Positions 8,201 to 14,883 of a DNA stretch of 20,722 nucleotides are shown here, in pieces. Within the stretch, counting starts at the first letter, position 1. Each line of letters starts with the position of its first letter. A model generated the notes under the pieces. It was not told where the DNA came from. It saw nothing but the letters and a program-made list of their open reading frames with translations, and searched no databases. The DNA comes from a virus. The stretch is taken from positions 1 to 20,722 of IMG/VR virus record IMGVR_UViG_3300031757_000414; one strand, 5' to 3'. The position numbers and the translations under genes were made by a program.

Positions 8201-10166
8201 GGAACGGCAGAACCAGTGGATACAGCAGCAGATGGCTGCAGTCGGTGGCGGCGGGGAACTGGTTCCTGCCGGCACGGTTATCGATTTGCCGTCTGGCCCA
8301 TTGGAGTTACCGACTCAGTTGGTGAGTCGACGTAAACGCTTGGGGTTGGAGAAAACCCAGCTGGATCAACGCAAAAACGAAATACTCGTTGAACTCGCTG
8401 CAAAGAACGAACAGATCAACGCCTTGTACGTGACGATGAATGAGCAGTTTGCTAAAGCGCAACGAGCCATAGAATTGGGTGCGGCTCGAAACATTAAGCG
8501 TGAAGAAGAGTTGGGGAAGATGGCGCAGTACGAGTACGACGCTGCTCAACTGGAGTTCGATGAACTGATCCCACTGTACGACGAATTCCAACGCACTCTT
8601 GATGAGATCGCTAGTCGTGTGCAACGTGGCATGGATGGCACTGAAGCCGCTGGGATGCGTATCTCTGAAGCGTACGGAACTTTGGAGCAGGGCCTCGAGG
8701 AGTTAGGTGCGATGCCTGTCCGCGAAACTGCTGAAGCGATTGACGATCTACAAAAGATATTGCGTGATGATGTTGACCGTTGGGGTAACTGGCAGGTTCT
8801 TGGTTCAGAAGAGATAACAACACGCGAAGTCCAAGACATGCTCACTACCTTCCAGCAGATCAACCACCGCGAGAGCGTAAAGGGCGCTATCAAACACTGG
8901 AACACGATTCAGAGATTCTTGAAGTCACAGCAGTTGGCTACTCCTGGTTTCGTGCTGCGTAATACACAGGGTGCTTTCTGGAATGCGTGGCAGATGGGTG
9001 TGCCACCCAGCGATTTGATTCGCGCGTTCAGAATGTTGAGGCATGCCAGGGAGATCGGCAACGGCGACTATCAGGCTGGTGTGCGGCAACTTGCCGAAGA
9101 GACAGGCAGGAACGACTGGAACAACATGCTGGAGTTGATGGACTCTGGTGTGATGCGTTCAGGTATGGGCGCTCAGTCGGTTGAGCAGGCTCTGGCTGTA
9201 GATGTGAATCTGGCGGTCAAGATTGGTCGACGTAAAAGTGGACCGAAAGAGGGTCAGGCGTACAGGTTTGAGATGAACCCGTTGCGCCCTGAGTTCGCAG
9301 TCAACCAAGGTATTCGTTCTGCGAACAACATGGTTGAAGATGCTGTCCGTTTGGGCACTGGTATGCATGTCCGCTACGAGGGCGGCACCATCGGTGAGGC
9401 TCTCGAATTGATCGCTCGAACCCAGTTCGATTACAACGAACTCAGTGAAGCTGAACGCTGGTTGAAGCAGTTCGTGTTCCCGTTCTGGACATGGACGAGG
9501 AAGAACTTGCCGTTGCAGTTAAGCATGCTGTGGCGCAAGCCAGGGAAACTGAATCGGCTGCTCACTATCAAGGACAATATCGAAGCGATGTCTGAGGAAG
9601 AAAGGAACGTGCCAGCGTTCTTTATGGAACCGTTTGGTGTACGCCTACCGTTCGCTCCTGGTGGGTCACAAATATATTTCGTTCCTGATTTGCCGTTCGT
9701 GGATCTATTCAGAGCCGACTTCACATCAGAAGAGTTCCTTACGAAAACTATTTTGTCTGACATGACTCCTGTCGTAAAAGCACCCATCGAGTTAGCTCTG
9801 AGCAAACAGTTCTTCAAGGGCATACCGATATCCAACAGATACCAAAAATTTCCTGTGCTCGGTCAGGTGCCAGGACTGAAGCAAGCAATAAGCGCTTTAC
9901 CACTGATACGCGATGGCAAGATACGAGCTAACCATCTGTATTTTATTGAGCAAATGATTCCAATGTTTGGACGCATGAGACGCATCATCCCCACCGAAGA
10001 GCGGTATCAAGGGGATCGACATTTGCAGTCGTTCTTGTCCATGGGGCTCGGGTTGCCTGCACGGTTCAACAACAGGGATGCTCAACGTATGGCCCGTAAC
10101 CAGCGTGCCCGTGACCGTGCTGCTGCACGGCAAGATAGACGCGATTTGAGAGACGCTGACCGATAA
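5244..10166 (+). CDS. Giant 1640-aa virion protein with long coiled coil
   Basis: This is by far the largest gene in the window. Residues 1-100 are irregular. Residues ~110-215 contain hydrophobic stretches (VQPFAPLFWIPATLDLAGW) that could contact membrane. Residues ~690-1165 are a long charged, heptad-rich coiled coil full of Glu, Lys, Arg, Gln and Leu. A compact domain follows with LRNTQGAFWNAWQMG at about 1238 and FVFPFWTWTRKNLPLQ at 1410-1425, then an Arg-rich C-terminus (RNQRARDRAAARQDRRDLRD). The L-R-N-x-x-G and P-F-W-T-W-T-R motifs recall very large structural proteins of actinophages and uncultured phages whose function is not settled. No lysozyme or transglycosylase motif was seen. 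Tape measure, ejection protein or DNA-injection channel are the alternatives. Codon use matches its neighbours. Confidence 0.65.
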   Translation: MADRADILAGLGTRSDIINTGRTKGSNRAAIMGALPIGSPTSYTGMLDDALIKLEEQGLLTTPVPSLRFDIPEAGYPRGDLLDIEKADKPRSLLGRAKGSAGMKALRFGVSIPASTAMETMDLLTGQGPSAKDWWKQSFNEPIGWRHVREKHPDVYKWGALPVQPFAPLFWIPATLDLAGWETGADFAADMTFDLWNVAGGLGKFAGWTRGAAGIADDLVEAAGRVGGREGVFAAGSAQQEVALVASGIIRREKSISAGVRYLNKTPAGQEVMRVMGITPGIRFRVPGTGPVTRWFGLDRLPGVGKRVAAVRARQTPEFYKRAAKVTDEELAAEILRQRQAHKPFDWWRIGDDAVVNPNDPIQTLARRSSKQPIELVIPGQKGSVGVAHVMDAPIRGRNALRGINPEKWDAAMKMALPAMFTSPYKFLDTFINSDNPIVGFVGARIKEAGRNADWRSRDFNAELVNRVQKALNEANVLNKNLAKGDALQELAYMDDIWIRGADGEILSRRPQVATGDLGALTDDELTNLFDLVKQVEIFTRETQMAARGAEFKMSVDEILEMEGAYQPRLPTEEGYEMLGKESSGELPHGKIKFEGRFEASNLKDRKIRVGDPVDLIDPKTGQKVRVLDEVLDPRESGRSVVKQVNDAANEAGLPQVYETSFLETWGRYGNVMGDDYRLRLIENEFEKLGLIIDDREALTKLGKIRDNIGKIEPKVNKAKDLVVKARKEAKDFDRKRREAWKGDSRPRFPNSEDGLRTAVKMEQAFNEKSALSAELEIIDAELDVVRAQLRDLPKDGANNSIKNKQYLDAVERANELAARVRAIEDMRKAIDEVVDTLQRMRALEQAGDPRNLTPEARVMSRARRGVTADDEAVPFVMYQELDDILAAQLDRIETQVIPSVRELAERFGFATREAEQLQDLVAASRGELRVARNRKQKIDSRVKVFNDRIREFKDLDSELGYETQLASANPDIPLEQQLLIAQTNLERQNQWIQQQMAAVGGGGELVPAGTVIDLPSGPLELPTQLVSRRKRLGLEKTQLDQRKNEILVELAAKNEQINALYVTMNEQFAKAQRAIELGAARNIKREEELGKMAQYEYDAAQLEFDELIPLYDEFQRTLDEIASRVQRGMDGTEAAGMRISEAYGTLEQGLEELGAMPVRETAEAIDDLQKILRDDVDRWGNWQVLGSEEITTREVQDMLTTFQQINHRESVKGAIKHWNTIQRFLKSQQLATPGFVLRNTQGAFWNAWQMGVPPSDLIRAFRMLRHAREIGNGDYQAGVRQLAEETGRNDWNNMLELMDSGVMRSGMGAQSVEQALAVDVNLAVKIGRRKSGPKEGQAYRFEMNPLRPEFAVNQGIRSANNMVEDAVRLGTGMHVRYEGGTIGEALELIARTQFDYNELSEAERWLKQFVFPFWTWTRKNLPLQLSMLWRKPGKLNRLLTIKDNIEAMSEEERNVPAFFMEPFGVRLPFAPGGSQIYFVPDLPFVDLFRADFTSEEFLTKTILSDMTPVVKAPIELALSKQFFKGIPISNRYQKFPVLGQVPGLKQAISALPLIRDGKIRANHLYFIEQMIPMFGRMRRIIPTEERYQGDRHLQSFLSMGLGLPARFNNRDAQRMARNQRARDRAAARQDRRDLRDADR

Positions 10167-10189
10167 TTCGGGACACCTGACACTTATGT

Positions 10190-10969
10190 GTGATGGAGTA
10201 CACATCTCGCAAACAGTGGGGCGCAACGCCACCTAAAAAGCCTTTCAGTAGGCTTCGACCCTCACGGGTCGTTGGCGTCGTTTTGCATCACAGCGGGGTG
10301 AAAAACGGCCCCACAGGACACGACGCTGCTAGAGCATTCGAGGCGTATCACCTATCTAAACGATGGGCAGGCATCGCCTACAACTGGATGGTCACTGAAT
10401 CGGGCGAAGTCCTCGAGGGGCGGGGTGCAGGTGCTGTCTCAGCAGCTACCAAAGGATGGAACTCGCGGACAGAGAGTGTGATGTACACAGGCTGGGGTTC
10501 TGGGATTGTTCCTGAGGCAGCACTGCACTCCTTAAAGAGAGTCATCGAGGATGTGCAAGACAGGTATTTGGATTCACTGTGGGTGAAGCCTCACAAAAAT
10601 TTGGGGACCACATCGTGCCCTGGGTCATTCCTGATCAACTGGTTATCTGAGGGTATGCCATCTGGCACCGAAAGTTCATTCGATTGGGCAGTTGTTGATA
10701 TGGCGCACTTCAAGCGACGCAGTTTCAACGACCGCTATTTAGAAGAGATTCGTAAAGCCCCGTTGAGTCGCCGGCGGCGAAGCAGGGGGGAAATTGTTCG
10801 TGTCGTACAGGTGCGTCTCAAGGAACGTGGGCATGACCCTGGGGTCGCCGATGGAGTGGCGGGGCCTTTATTTGAGGCCGCTGTCAAGTCGTTCCAATCG
10901 GCGTGTGGCTGGTTGAAGCCTGACGGTGTTGTCGATACGAGAACTTTTCATGCCCTATTTATTCAATAG
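10190..10969 (+). CDS. Endolysin: zinc N-acetylmuramoyl-L-alanine amidase with PG-binding domain
   Basis: This 259-aa enzyme is predicted to cut the amide bond between MurNAc and L-Ala in peptidoglycan at the end of infection. The N-terminal Amidase_2/PGRP domain (about 8-155) shows LHHSG with His33/His34, AYNWMV with Tyr64 and a G-E-V-L-E-G-R-G strand. It continues with KPHKNLGTTSCPG, where His135 and Cys143 complete the zinc site in the same way as T7 lysozyme. An Arg-rich linker (about 193-200) joins a C-terminal peptidoglycan-binding domain (about 200-258) with VVQVRLKERGHDPG, ADGVAGPLFEAAVKSFQ and PDGVVDTRTF. No signal peptide is visible, so release would depend on a holin. The start is either GTG 10190 or the directly following ATG 10193; no strong Shine-Dalgarno favours one. 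It opens the lysis cassette, 23 nt after the giant virion gene. Confidence 0.93.
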   Translation: MMEYTSRKQWGATPPKKPFSRLRPSRVVGVVLHHSGVKNGPTGHDAARAFEAYHLSKRWAGIAYNWMVTESGEVLEGRGAGAVSAATKGWNSRTESVMYTGWGSGIVPEAALHSLKRVIEDVQDRYLDSLWVKPHKNLGTTSCPGSFLINWLSEGMPSGTESSFDWAVVDMAHFKRRSFNDRYLEEIRKAPLSRRRRSRGEIVRVVQVRLKERGHDPGVADGVAGPLFEAAVKSFQSACGWLKPDGVVDTRTFHALFIQ

Positions 10970-10982
10970 TTAGGAGCCAACA

Positions 10983-11129
10983 GTGGCTAACGATAGCAAA
11001 CAGTACAAAGATTCGTCCTCGGTGGATAACATGCAAGCGATAGGCCAGAAAGCCAAACGCGCTGCAGCGTTCCTTCGTAAAACAAAACTCGGCAACGCCG
11101 CCTTCGGGGGCAGGCCGTTCGGCAAATAG
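10983..11129 (+). CDS. 48-aa basic protein of the lysis cassette
   Basis: A short ORF starts at GTG with an excellent Shine-Dalgarno (AGGAG at 10972-10976, 6 nt spacing). The product begins MANDSKQYKD, has a helical Ala/Lys/Arg middle (GQKAKRAAAFLRKTK) and ends in a Gly-rich FGGRPFGK. It has no Cys, no membrane segment and a strong net positive charge. The stop shares its last base with the GTG of the next gene. Position between endolysin and holin fits either a lysis accessory protein or a small nucleic-acid-binding virion protein. The function is unknown; the call rests on start signal and tight packing. Confidence 0.6.
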   Translation: MANDSKQYKDSSSVDNMQAIGQKAKRAAAFLRKTKLGNAAFGGRPFGK

Positions 11130-11260
11130 TGCCACTCGAATCTGGCAGAGGGCGTAAAACCATCGGACGTAACATCGGCAAGCTCATTGGCGAGGGCTAC
11201 GACCGAAAGCAGGCTGCCGCCATCGCATACGACAATGCAAAGAAACGGAAACGAAAATGA
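11129..11260 (+). CDS. 43-aa basic protein of a widespread small phage family
   Basis: This starts at GTG, overlapping the previous TAG by one base, and ends at a TGA overlapping the ATG of the holin gene (ATGA). The sequence PLESGRGRKTIGRNIGKLI followed by DRKQAAAIAYDNAKKRKRK closely matches the pattern of tiny phage proteins that read P-L-x-x-G-x-x-x-K-T-I-x-x-N-I, then K-Q-A-x-A-I-A-x-x-x-A-R. That family is very common in tailed phages and has no established function. The protein is predicted to be mostly helical and highly basic. Its position just before a holin is recurrent for small phage genes of this size. Confidence 0.7.
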   Translation: MPLESGRGRKTIGRNIGKLIGEGYDRKQAAAIAYDNAKKRKRK

Positions 11261-11448
11261 CCAACAACGAGAAGACAGCGTTCGACTGGACTGACTGGGT
11301 TGAGCGTTCTGTGTGGACTGCTGTTGAGGCAGGTTTAGCGGTGATGGTTGTCACCGATATCTCCACATGGAAAGCAGCGGGGGCTGCTGCGCTTGCTGCT
11401 GGCATCGCTGCTGTTAAGACCCTCGCCAAGGCGCGGCTCAACAAATAG
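11257..11448 (+). CDS. Putative holin (r1t-like, two short membrane segments)
   Basis: This 63-aa protein has a start overlapping the previous stop by 4 nt (ATGA). A polar N-terminus (MTNNEKTAFDWTDWVER) is followed by two short hydrophobic segments at about 18-34 (SVWTAVEAGLAVMVVTD) and 38-55 (WKAAGAAALAAGIAAVK), separated by a tight DIST turn. It ends in a basic tail. The pattern W-x-x-R-x-V-W-T-x-V-E-A, then D-I-S-T-W-K-A-A, then small-residue helix is that of r1t-type holins seen in actinophages. It would permeabilise the cytoplasmic membrane so the amidase can reach the wall. Location immediately after the endolysin block supports this. An antiholin is the main alternative. Confidence 0.75.
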   Translation: MTNNEKTAFDWTDWVERSVWTAVEAGLAVMVVTDISTWKAAGAAALAAGIAAVKTLAKARLNK

Positions 11449-11452
11449 TGCA

Positions 11453-11764
11453 ATGGACTTCAATGCCCGCTTCGAAGAATGGTTAGAGATAGAGGGTAAA
11501 GCTGTCGCTGAGGAGATCGCTGGCGACGTTGAGATCTCTATGCCTCTGTTCGATTCTGCTGACGGGATCCACGCCAAGTGGGTGACACCGTTCCAAGGTG
11601 CCGACGAGTCCCTGGGGGTGTTGCTCATGTTCTCCCATCATGAACTCGCTGACCTGCTGTGTGCTTGGGAGGAAGCCAAGGAGGGGGACTCGAACGGGGG
11701 AAGTTTTGTGGCCGGCTGGTTACACACCTTCATGTCATTCATTGATGCTGCTTGTGACCAGTAG
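11453..11764 (+). CDS. Acidic 103-aa hypothetical protein after the holin
   Basis: The ATG lies 4 nt after the holin stop and gives a 103-aa acidic protein. A helical N-terminus (FNARFEEWLEIEGKAVAEEI) is followed by a mixed middle and a C-terminal helix with Trp and His (AGWLHTFMSFIDAACDQ). No membrane span, metal site or known motif is recognised. A longer in-frame start upstream at 11348 would lie inside the holin gene and is rejected. This is the last gene of the rightward block. Its final 30 nt overlap tail-to-tail with the leftward HTH gene, so no conventional intergenic terminator separates the two operons. Confidence 0.7.
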   Translation: MDFNARFEEWLEIEGKAVAEEIAGDVEISMPLFDSADGIHAKWVTPFQGADESLGVLLMFSHHELADLLCAWEEAKEGDSNGGSFVAGWLHTFMSFIDAACDQ

Positions 11765-12085
11765 GTCTGTCCATAAGCCACTGTCGTTTCGGACTGTTTC
11801 CCCAATTCGGTCCCGAAGGAGATCTCTTCTGCGGGCCAGGGTTGTCTTGGGGATCCCTGTAAAGGCGGCAGCGACACGCAGCGAAAGGTTAGCGATCAGG
11901 ATGCAATCAAATACGTCCTGGTCAATTTCGTCTTCGATGCAGGTCTTGCAAACCTCATAAAAGTTTTGCATTGCGACAGAACGACTCGAGTCTTCGGCTT
12001 CTTTCGCTGGCGCCTGAGGGATCCACCATTCTTGACTTGGGTCACGCGGCGACACACGCTTACGTCTTGGTTCAGATAGGGGCAT
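11735..12085 (-). CDS. Small helix-turn-helix protein, distal gene of replication operon
   Basis: Predicted 116 aa from the ATG at 12085. A GTG nine bases further upstream is also possible, but the ATG has GGGGTG at good spacing. The first 30 residues are Pro/Arg-rich. A helical core follows, with SLRVAAAFTGIPKTTLARRRD at about 68-88 in the spacing of a helix-turn-helix (A-A-x-x-G-I-x-x-T-T-L-x-R-R). It probably binds DNA, as a regulator or a sigma-like or packaging-type small protein. Cys46 and Cys49 are a lone pair. It is the most downstream gene of the leftward replication block and overlaps its upstream neighbour by 14 nt. The HTH reading is moderate and the role is unknown. Confidence 0.65.
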   Translation of the reverse strand: MPLSEPRRKRVSPRDPSQEWWIPQAPAKEAEDSSRSVAMQNFYEVCKTCIEDEIDQDVFDCILIANLSLRVAAAFTGIPKTTLARRRDLLRDRIGETVRNDSGLWTDLLVTSSINE

Positions 12086-12560
12086 CGTAGACACCCCAAG
12101 GGAGTTTCGTTGAGGTAACCCTCAATGCTGCTTTCCCCCTTGAAGTGGCGTTATACGTGTCTAGTCTCTCGATGCGTCCTTCTTGTCTATCCCAAAGCTC
12201 CCATGCCGAATCCAGAGGCATCCAAAGCCCCTCTTCCTTAACTCTTGACCACAGCCAAAACCAGACAGGGTAGTGGTCGTTCCATTTTGAGAGTTCTACG
12301 AGTTTCCCTATCTTGAAGAGAATCCCCTTTCTGCCAAACCCTTGCACTTCGACGAACGCTTTCGGCAGCAGATAGTCGGGAGAGTTCCGTACGAACTTCG
12401 GAAGATTCTGCACGCCCCAGTCCAGTGAGGGCCGGTCGAGGCCGAAGCGGAGAGGAGGTGAGGCCAGTCCCCCATATAAACACATGAAGTGCCCTTCAGC
12501 CTCGGCTGCCCAGTCGCCGTTATACCTTTCAACCAGCGGTCGACTACTGAAGTCGCTCAC
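12072..12560 (-). CDS. PD-(D/E)XK nuclease-like protein with EVQ motif
   Basis: This 162-aa protein starts at GTG, overlapping the stop of the RusA gene by 4 nt (GTGA). Residues 61-73 read P-D-Y-L-L-P-K-A-F-V-E-V-Q followed by G-F-G-R. That matches the PD...(D/E)-x-K arrangement of small phage nucleases, with Gln in the Lys position. The following residues (KIGKLVELSKWNDHYPVWFWLWS) supply the helix and strand usual after the active site. Such proteins may act as resolvase- or repair-type endonucleases. The Gln could reflect a tolerated substitution or loss of activity. Its place directly behind a RusA resolvase supports a recombination role. No fold-level confirmation is possible here, so the nuclease call is tentative. 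Confidence 0.6.
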   Translation of the reverse strand: MSDFSSRPLVERYNGDWAAEAEGHFMCLYGGLASPPLRFGLDRPSLDWGVQNLPKFVRNSPDYLLPKAFVEVQGFGRKGILFKIGKLVELSKWNDHYPVWFWLWSRVKEEGLWMPLDSAWELWDRQEGRIERLDTYNATSRGKAALRVTSTKLPWGVYDAPI

Positions 12561-12931
12561 AACTTGAATGCGTTGATACTTTTCACCAGTTTGTCGTTCG
12601 TGAACGCACCACTGATGCTCCCGTCGAATATTGCACCTTGCTGTAACCCGTCGAGCGTCAGCTTTACGAGGTTATCTAGATCCCCTCCCCAATGAGAGGT
12701 TGGATGCTCGATCTCTTTCACCCAGATCGAGGAACCGTTCCTGTCGTAGATGACAGTCACATCGACAGGCACATCAAGCATTGGGTGGCCGGCATTGTGC
12801 CATGCTTGACGCACACACTGCTCTGCCAAGATCGTCGTCGCTGGTGTATAGGTTCGCCTTCTCGACATCCTTGGCCGCTCTTTCGGCTTAGGTCGAGAAT
12901 CGACATGACAAAAGTATCCCTCAGGTTCCAT
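12557..12931 (-). CDS. rusA: RusA-family Holliday junction resolvase
   Basis: This 124-aa protein is predicted to cut four-way DNA junctions formed during phage replication and recombination. The basic N-terminus (SRPKPKERPRMSRRRTYTP) is typical of RusA. The core has WGGDLDNLVKLTLDGL with Asp84, Asp86, Asn87, Lys90 and Asp94, and a later acidic residue in FTNDKLV (Asp113). These match the D-x-D-N-x-x-K-x-x-x-D signature and the third catalytic Asp. The start at 12931 is chosen because AAGGAG sits 6 nt upstream; a longer version would overlap the primase gene by more than 100 nt. The start overlaps the primase 3' end by 11 nt and the stop overlaps the next GTG, so it is translationally embedded in the replication operon. 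Confidence 0.88.
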   Translation of the reverse strand: MEPEGYFCHVDSRPKPKERPRMSRRRTYTPATTILAEQCVRQAWHNAGHPMLDVPVDVTVIYDRNGSSIWVKEIEHPTSHWGGDLDNLVKLTLDGLQQGAIFDGSISGAFTNDKLVKSINAFKL

Positions 12932-13895
12932 GGAGAACTCCTTGGTCGGCTCGGTAACGACGGTCAGCAGCAGCGACCATCTCAGCGTAACGCTGATCGG
13001 CGTCGGGCCGGTCAGAGAACTTTCGAGCGAAGCGTGCATCCCAGTCAGACAAAGTTCGGATCACCTCATCGTGCGGCCATCCAGCGCCAAGTAGTCCCAC
13101 AGCGAGAGTGAACATCGATTTTGAACGATCCACTTTGCCGTTAATCATGGCTGGTCCACGGTCCAATATTTCTTGACTGACTGAACCCACTCGTCGGCGT
13201 TTCGCCCACGACAAACGGCGGGTAGGTATCGGTGACGGGGTCACCACCTTGGGGGCAAGATCTTCGAGTTCCTCGAAGACTGGCGCTGGGTAGCGGTGGG
13301 CTGTCGCTTCTTTAACGAACTCATCGACGCTAAGGGTCCAAGATCCTCGACGCACTACTTGCTTCCCATGGAACCCAACCCTGGGGTAGGGCAAACGGAT
13401 GCCGTTCCCGAACCCTTTCCCAGATAGCGCTATCTGTTTCGGATAGACCTCAACGACTGGGGCCTTGACCACCGAGCACGCAGCCATCAATGCGTTCCGC
13501 ATTGTCTTCGCTGAGACTGGTTCTTTGGCGTACACCCACAGGTGGACACCTTTGCTGCGAGAGATCTCAGTGAAAGAGGTAACTCCATACATGTCGAGGA
13601 CGTTCGTTACGTTCGCTGCATGTATGAGTGAGTGTTCGGGGTAGTCCCGATCTTTATCTAGGTCCCAATCAACTGCACCCCACCATACGGTGGGGGGAGT
13701 GGTGGACATCAATGGGTACACACCGAGGGGTTCATCCCCGTATAGGTGGTCGTCTATCGCAGCGAGATATGCTGGCCCTTCGTGGGCAGTTGGTTTCCCA
13801 TCAGGGTCTTTACGTGGACGAAACTCATCGCCAGCGTCAGCTACTGCGCCTCCCTGATGGAGGTCGGCAAAGTTTTGAACGAGTTCAGAAGTCAT
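12921..13895 (-). CDS. Archaeo-eukaryotic type primase (AEP, TOTE-like)
   Basis: This 324-aa protein is predicted to synthesise primers and possibly act as a primase-polymerase. AEP motif I is WWGAVDWD with Asp76 and Asp78 as metal ligands. Motif II is ISRSKGVHLWVY, with Ser114-x-Gly-x-His118 giving the nucleotide-binding S-x-G-x-H form. A downstream VVEVYPKQ plus GNGIRLPY (about 148-170) matches the E-(I/V)-(F/Y)-P-K-Q and G-N-x-I-x-L-P block of primases related to the TOTE conflict-system AEP. The C-terminal ~80 residues (RSKSMFTLAVGLLGAGWPHDEVIRTLSDWD) resemble a helical primase C-terminal domain. It overlaps the helicase gene by 11 nt on one side and rusA by 11 nt on the other. No zinc finger is visible. 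A polymerase-only role is the alternative. Confidence 0.82.
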   Translation of the reverse strand: MTSELVQNFADLHQGGAVADAGDEFRPRKDPDGKPTAHEGPAYLAAIDDHLYGDEPLGVYPLMSTTPPTVWWGAVDWDLDKDRDYPEHSLIHAANVTNVLDMYGVTSFTEISRSKGVHLWVYAKEPVSAKTMRNALMAACSVVKAPVVEVYPKQIALSGKGFGNGIRLPYPRVGFHGKQVVRRGSWTLSVDEFVKEATAHRYPAPVFEELEDLAPKVVTPSPIPTRRLSWAKRRRVGSVSQEILDRGPAMINGKVDRSKSMFTLAVGLLGAGWPHDEVIRTLSDWDARFARKFSDRPDADQRYAEMVAAADRRYRADQGVLHGT

Positions 13896-14883
13896 CGGCT
13901 TCGGGGACTAGATCTGTGGTGTACTCCCTGATCTGACCAGACTCAGGATCCAAATAGTAGGTGAGGTCGCCTCGGAGGTTGCCGCGCTTGTTCTTCACAA
14001 GGTTGATGTTGATCGAGTTCTCATGAAAGCGACGTTCGGCTGCGCTCAAGTCCGAACGGTCCCGCTGACGGTACACCTCGTAAGCGAAGATAGCTTCTTG
14101 TTCTCCACCGAAACGCGAGGAGTACAGGCCAGCGGATTCGCCGACAGTTCCCGATCTCCCCTGCTGGTGGATGAGTACGACAGGGATGTCTGCCTCTTTA
14201 GCAAATATTTTCATGCCCTGCGCTTTAGCGATCACCCCTTGAGAGTCAGCTGCGCCTGCGCCACCGAAGAGTTCGAGGTAGTCGCAGACCGTTAGCGTCG
14301 CTGGCATCTGCCAGTAGTCTTCCGCTTCGACGACGACATCATGCATCGTTTGAAACGACGGCGAACCGTCATAGATCAAGAGTTTGTCGAGGTAGTTCCC
14401 TGGCTCTGCTAGTTCGGTCAGGTGAGCAACGAGAGCAGGGTCACCTTCACGCATTCGTTTCTCTACCTCAATCGAGTTGAGCCCAAACATGAGCGAGTAG
14501 AACTTTGCGACGATCAGTTCGCGAGGCTCATCTGGGCTAAACAGAATGATGCGAACGTCCTCCACGTTTAAAAGAGAGTGGATGCAGGCGTTGAATACAA
14601 CCTGCGATTTTCCCATGTGGGATCTCCCCATGAACAATGCAAGTTCACCTCGCCCGAGGCCCCTGGTCATTACATCGAGTCGATGGAATCCAGTGAGCCA
14701 GCGGGCCTCAGGGTTGGTGGCGTAATCGATCCATGAAGAGACTGCTGTGCTCGTCGGATCGATCAGGTTAAAAGAACGCGCCGGCACTTTCGGAGTTTGA
14801 TCGATTTCTTTATTGGCAGAACGCAGGGAGAGGACGCTTTGCTCAATATCGGATCGCTCCAGAAGTACCGGCGCGTCACTCAC
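13885..14883 (-). CDS. DnaB-like replicative helicase, RecA-fold domain only
   Basis: This 332-aa ATPase is predicted to unwind DNA at the fork. Walker A is GRSHMGKS (86-93). The catalytic Glu is probably E119 in FSPDEPRELI, Walker B is LTVCDYLEL with Asp201, and the sensor strand is LIHQQGRS (238-244). The motif-4-like block is NLVKNKRGNLRGDLTYYLD (295-313), matching the K-N-R-x-G of DnaB. Compared with DnaB (about 450 aa) it lacks the N-terminal primase-interacting domain, having only ~65 residues before the core. The start is a GTG sharing one base with the previous TAG. Being adjacent to a separate AEP primase, it may form a split primase-helicase pair. A KaiC/RecA-type ATPase is less likely given the motif set. 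Confidence 0.85.
   Translation of the reverse strand: MSDAPVLLERSDIEQSVLSLRSANKEIDQTPKVPARSFNLIDPTSTAVSSWIDYATNPEARWLTGFHRLDVMTRGLGRGELALFMGRSHMGKSQVVFNACIHSLLNVEDVRIILFSPDEPRELIVAKFYSLMFGLNSIEVEKRMREGDPALVAHLTELAEPGNYLDKLLIYDGSPSFQTMHDVVVEAEDYWQMPATLTVCDYLELFGGAGAADSQGVIAKAQGMKIFAKEADIPVVLIHQQGRSGTVGESAGLYSSRFGGEQEAIFAYEVYRQRDRSDLSAAERRFHENSININLVKNKRGNLRGDLTYYLDPESGQIREYTTDLVPEADDF

Noticed and set aside
11348-11452. Upstream extension of the 103-aa protein
   Set aside because: It lies wholly inside the holin gene in another frame; the ATG at 11453 follows the holin stop directly.
12932-13039. 36-residue N-terminal extension of RusA
   Set aside because: It would overlap the primase by over 100 nt, and an AAGGAG sits ideally before the internal ATG at 12931.
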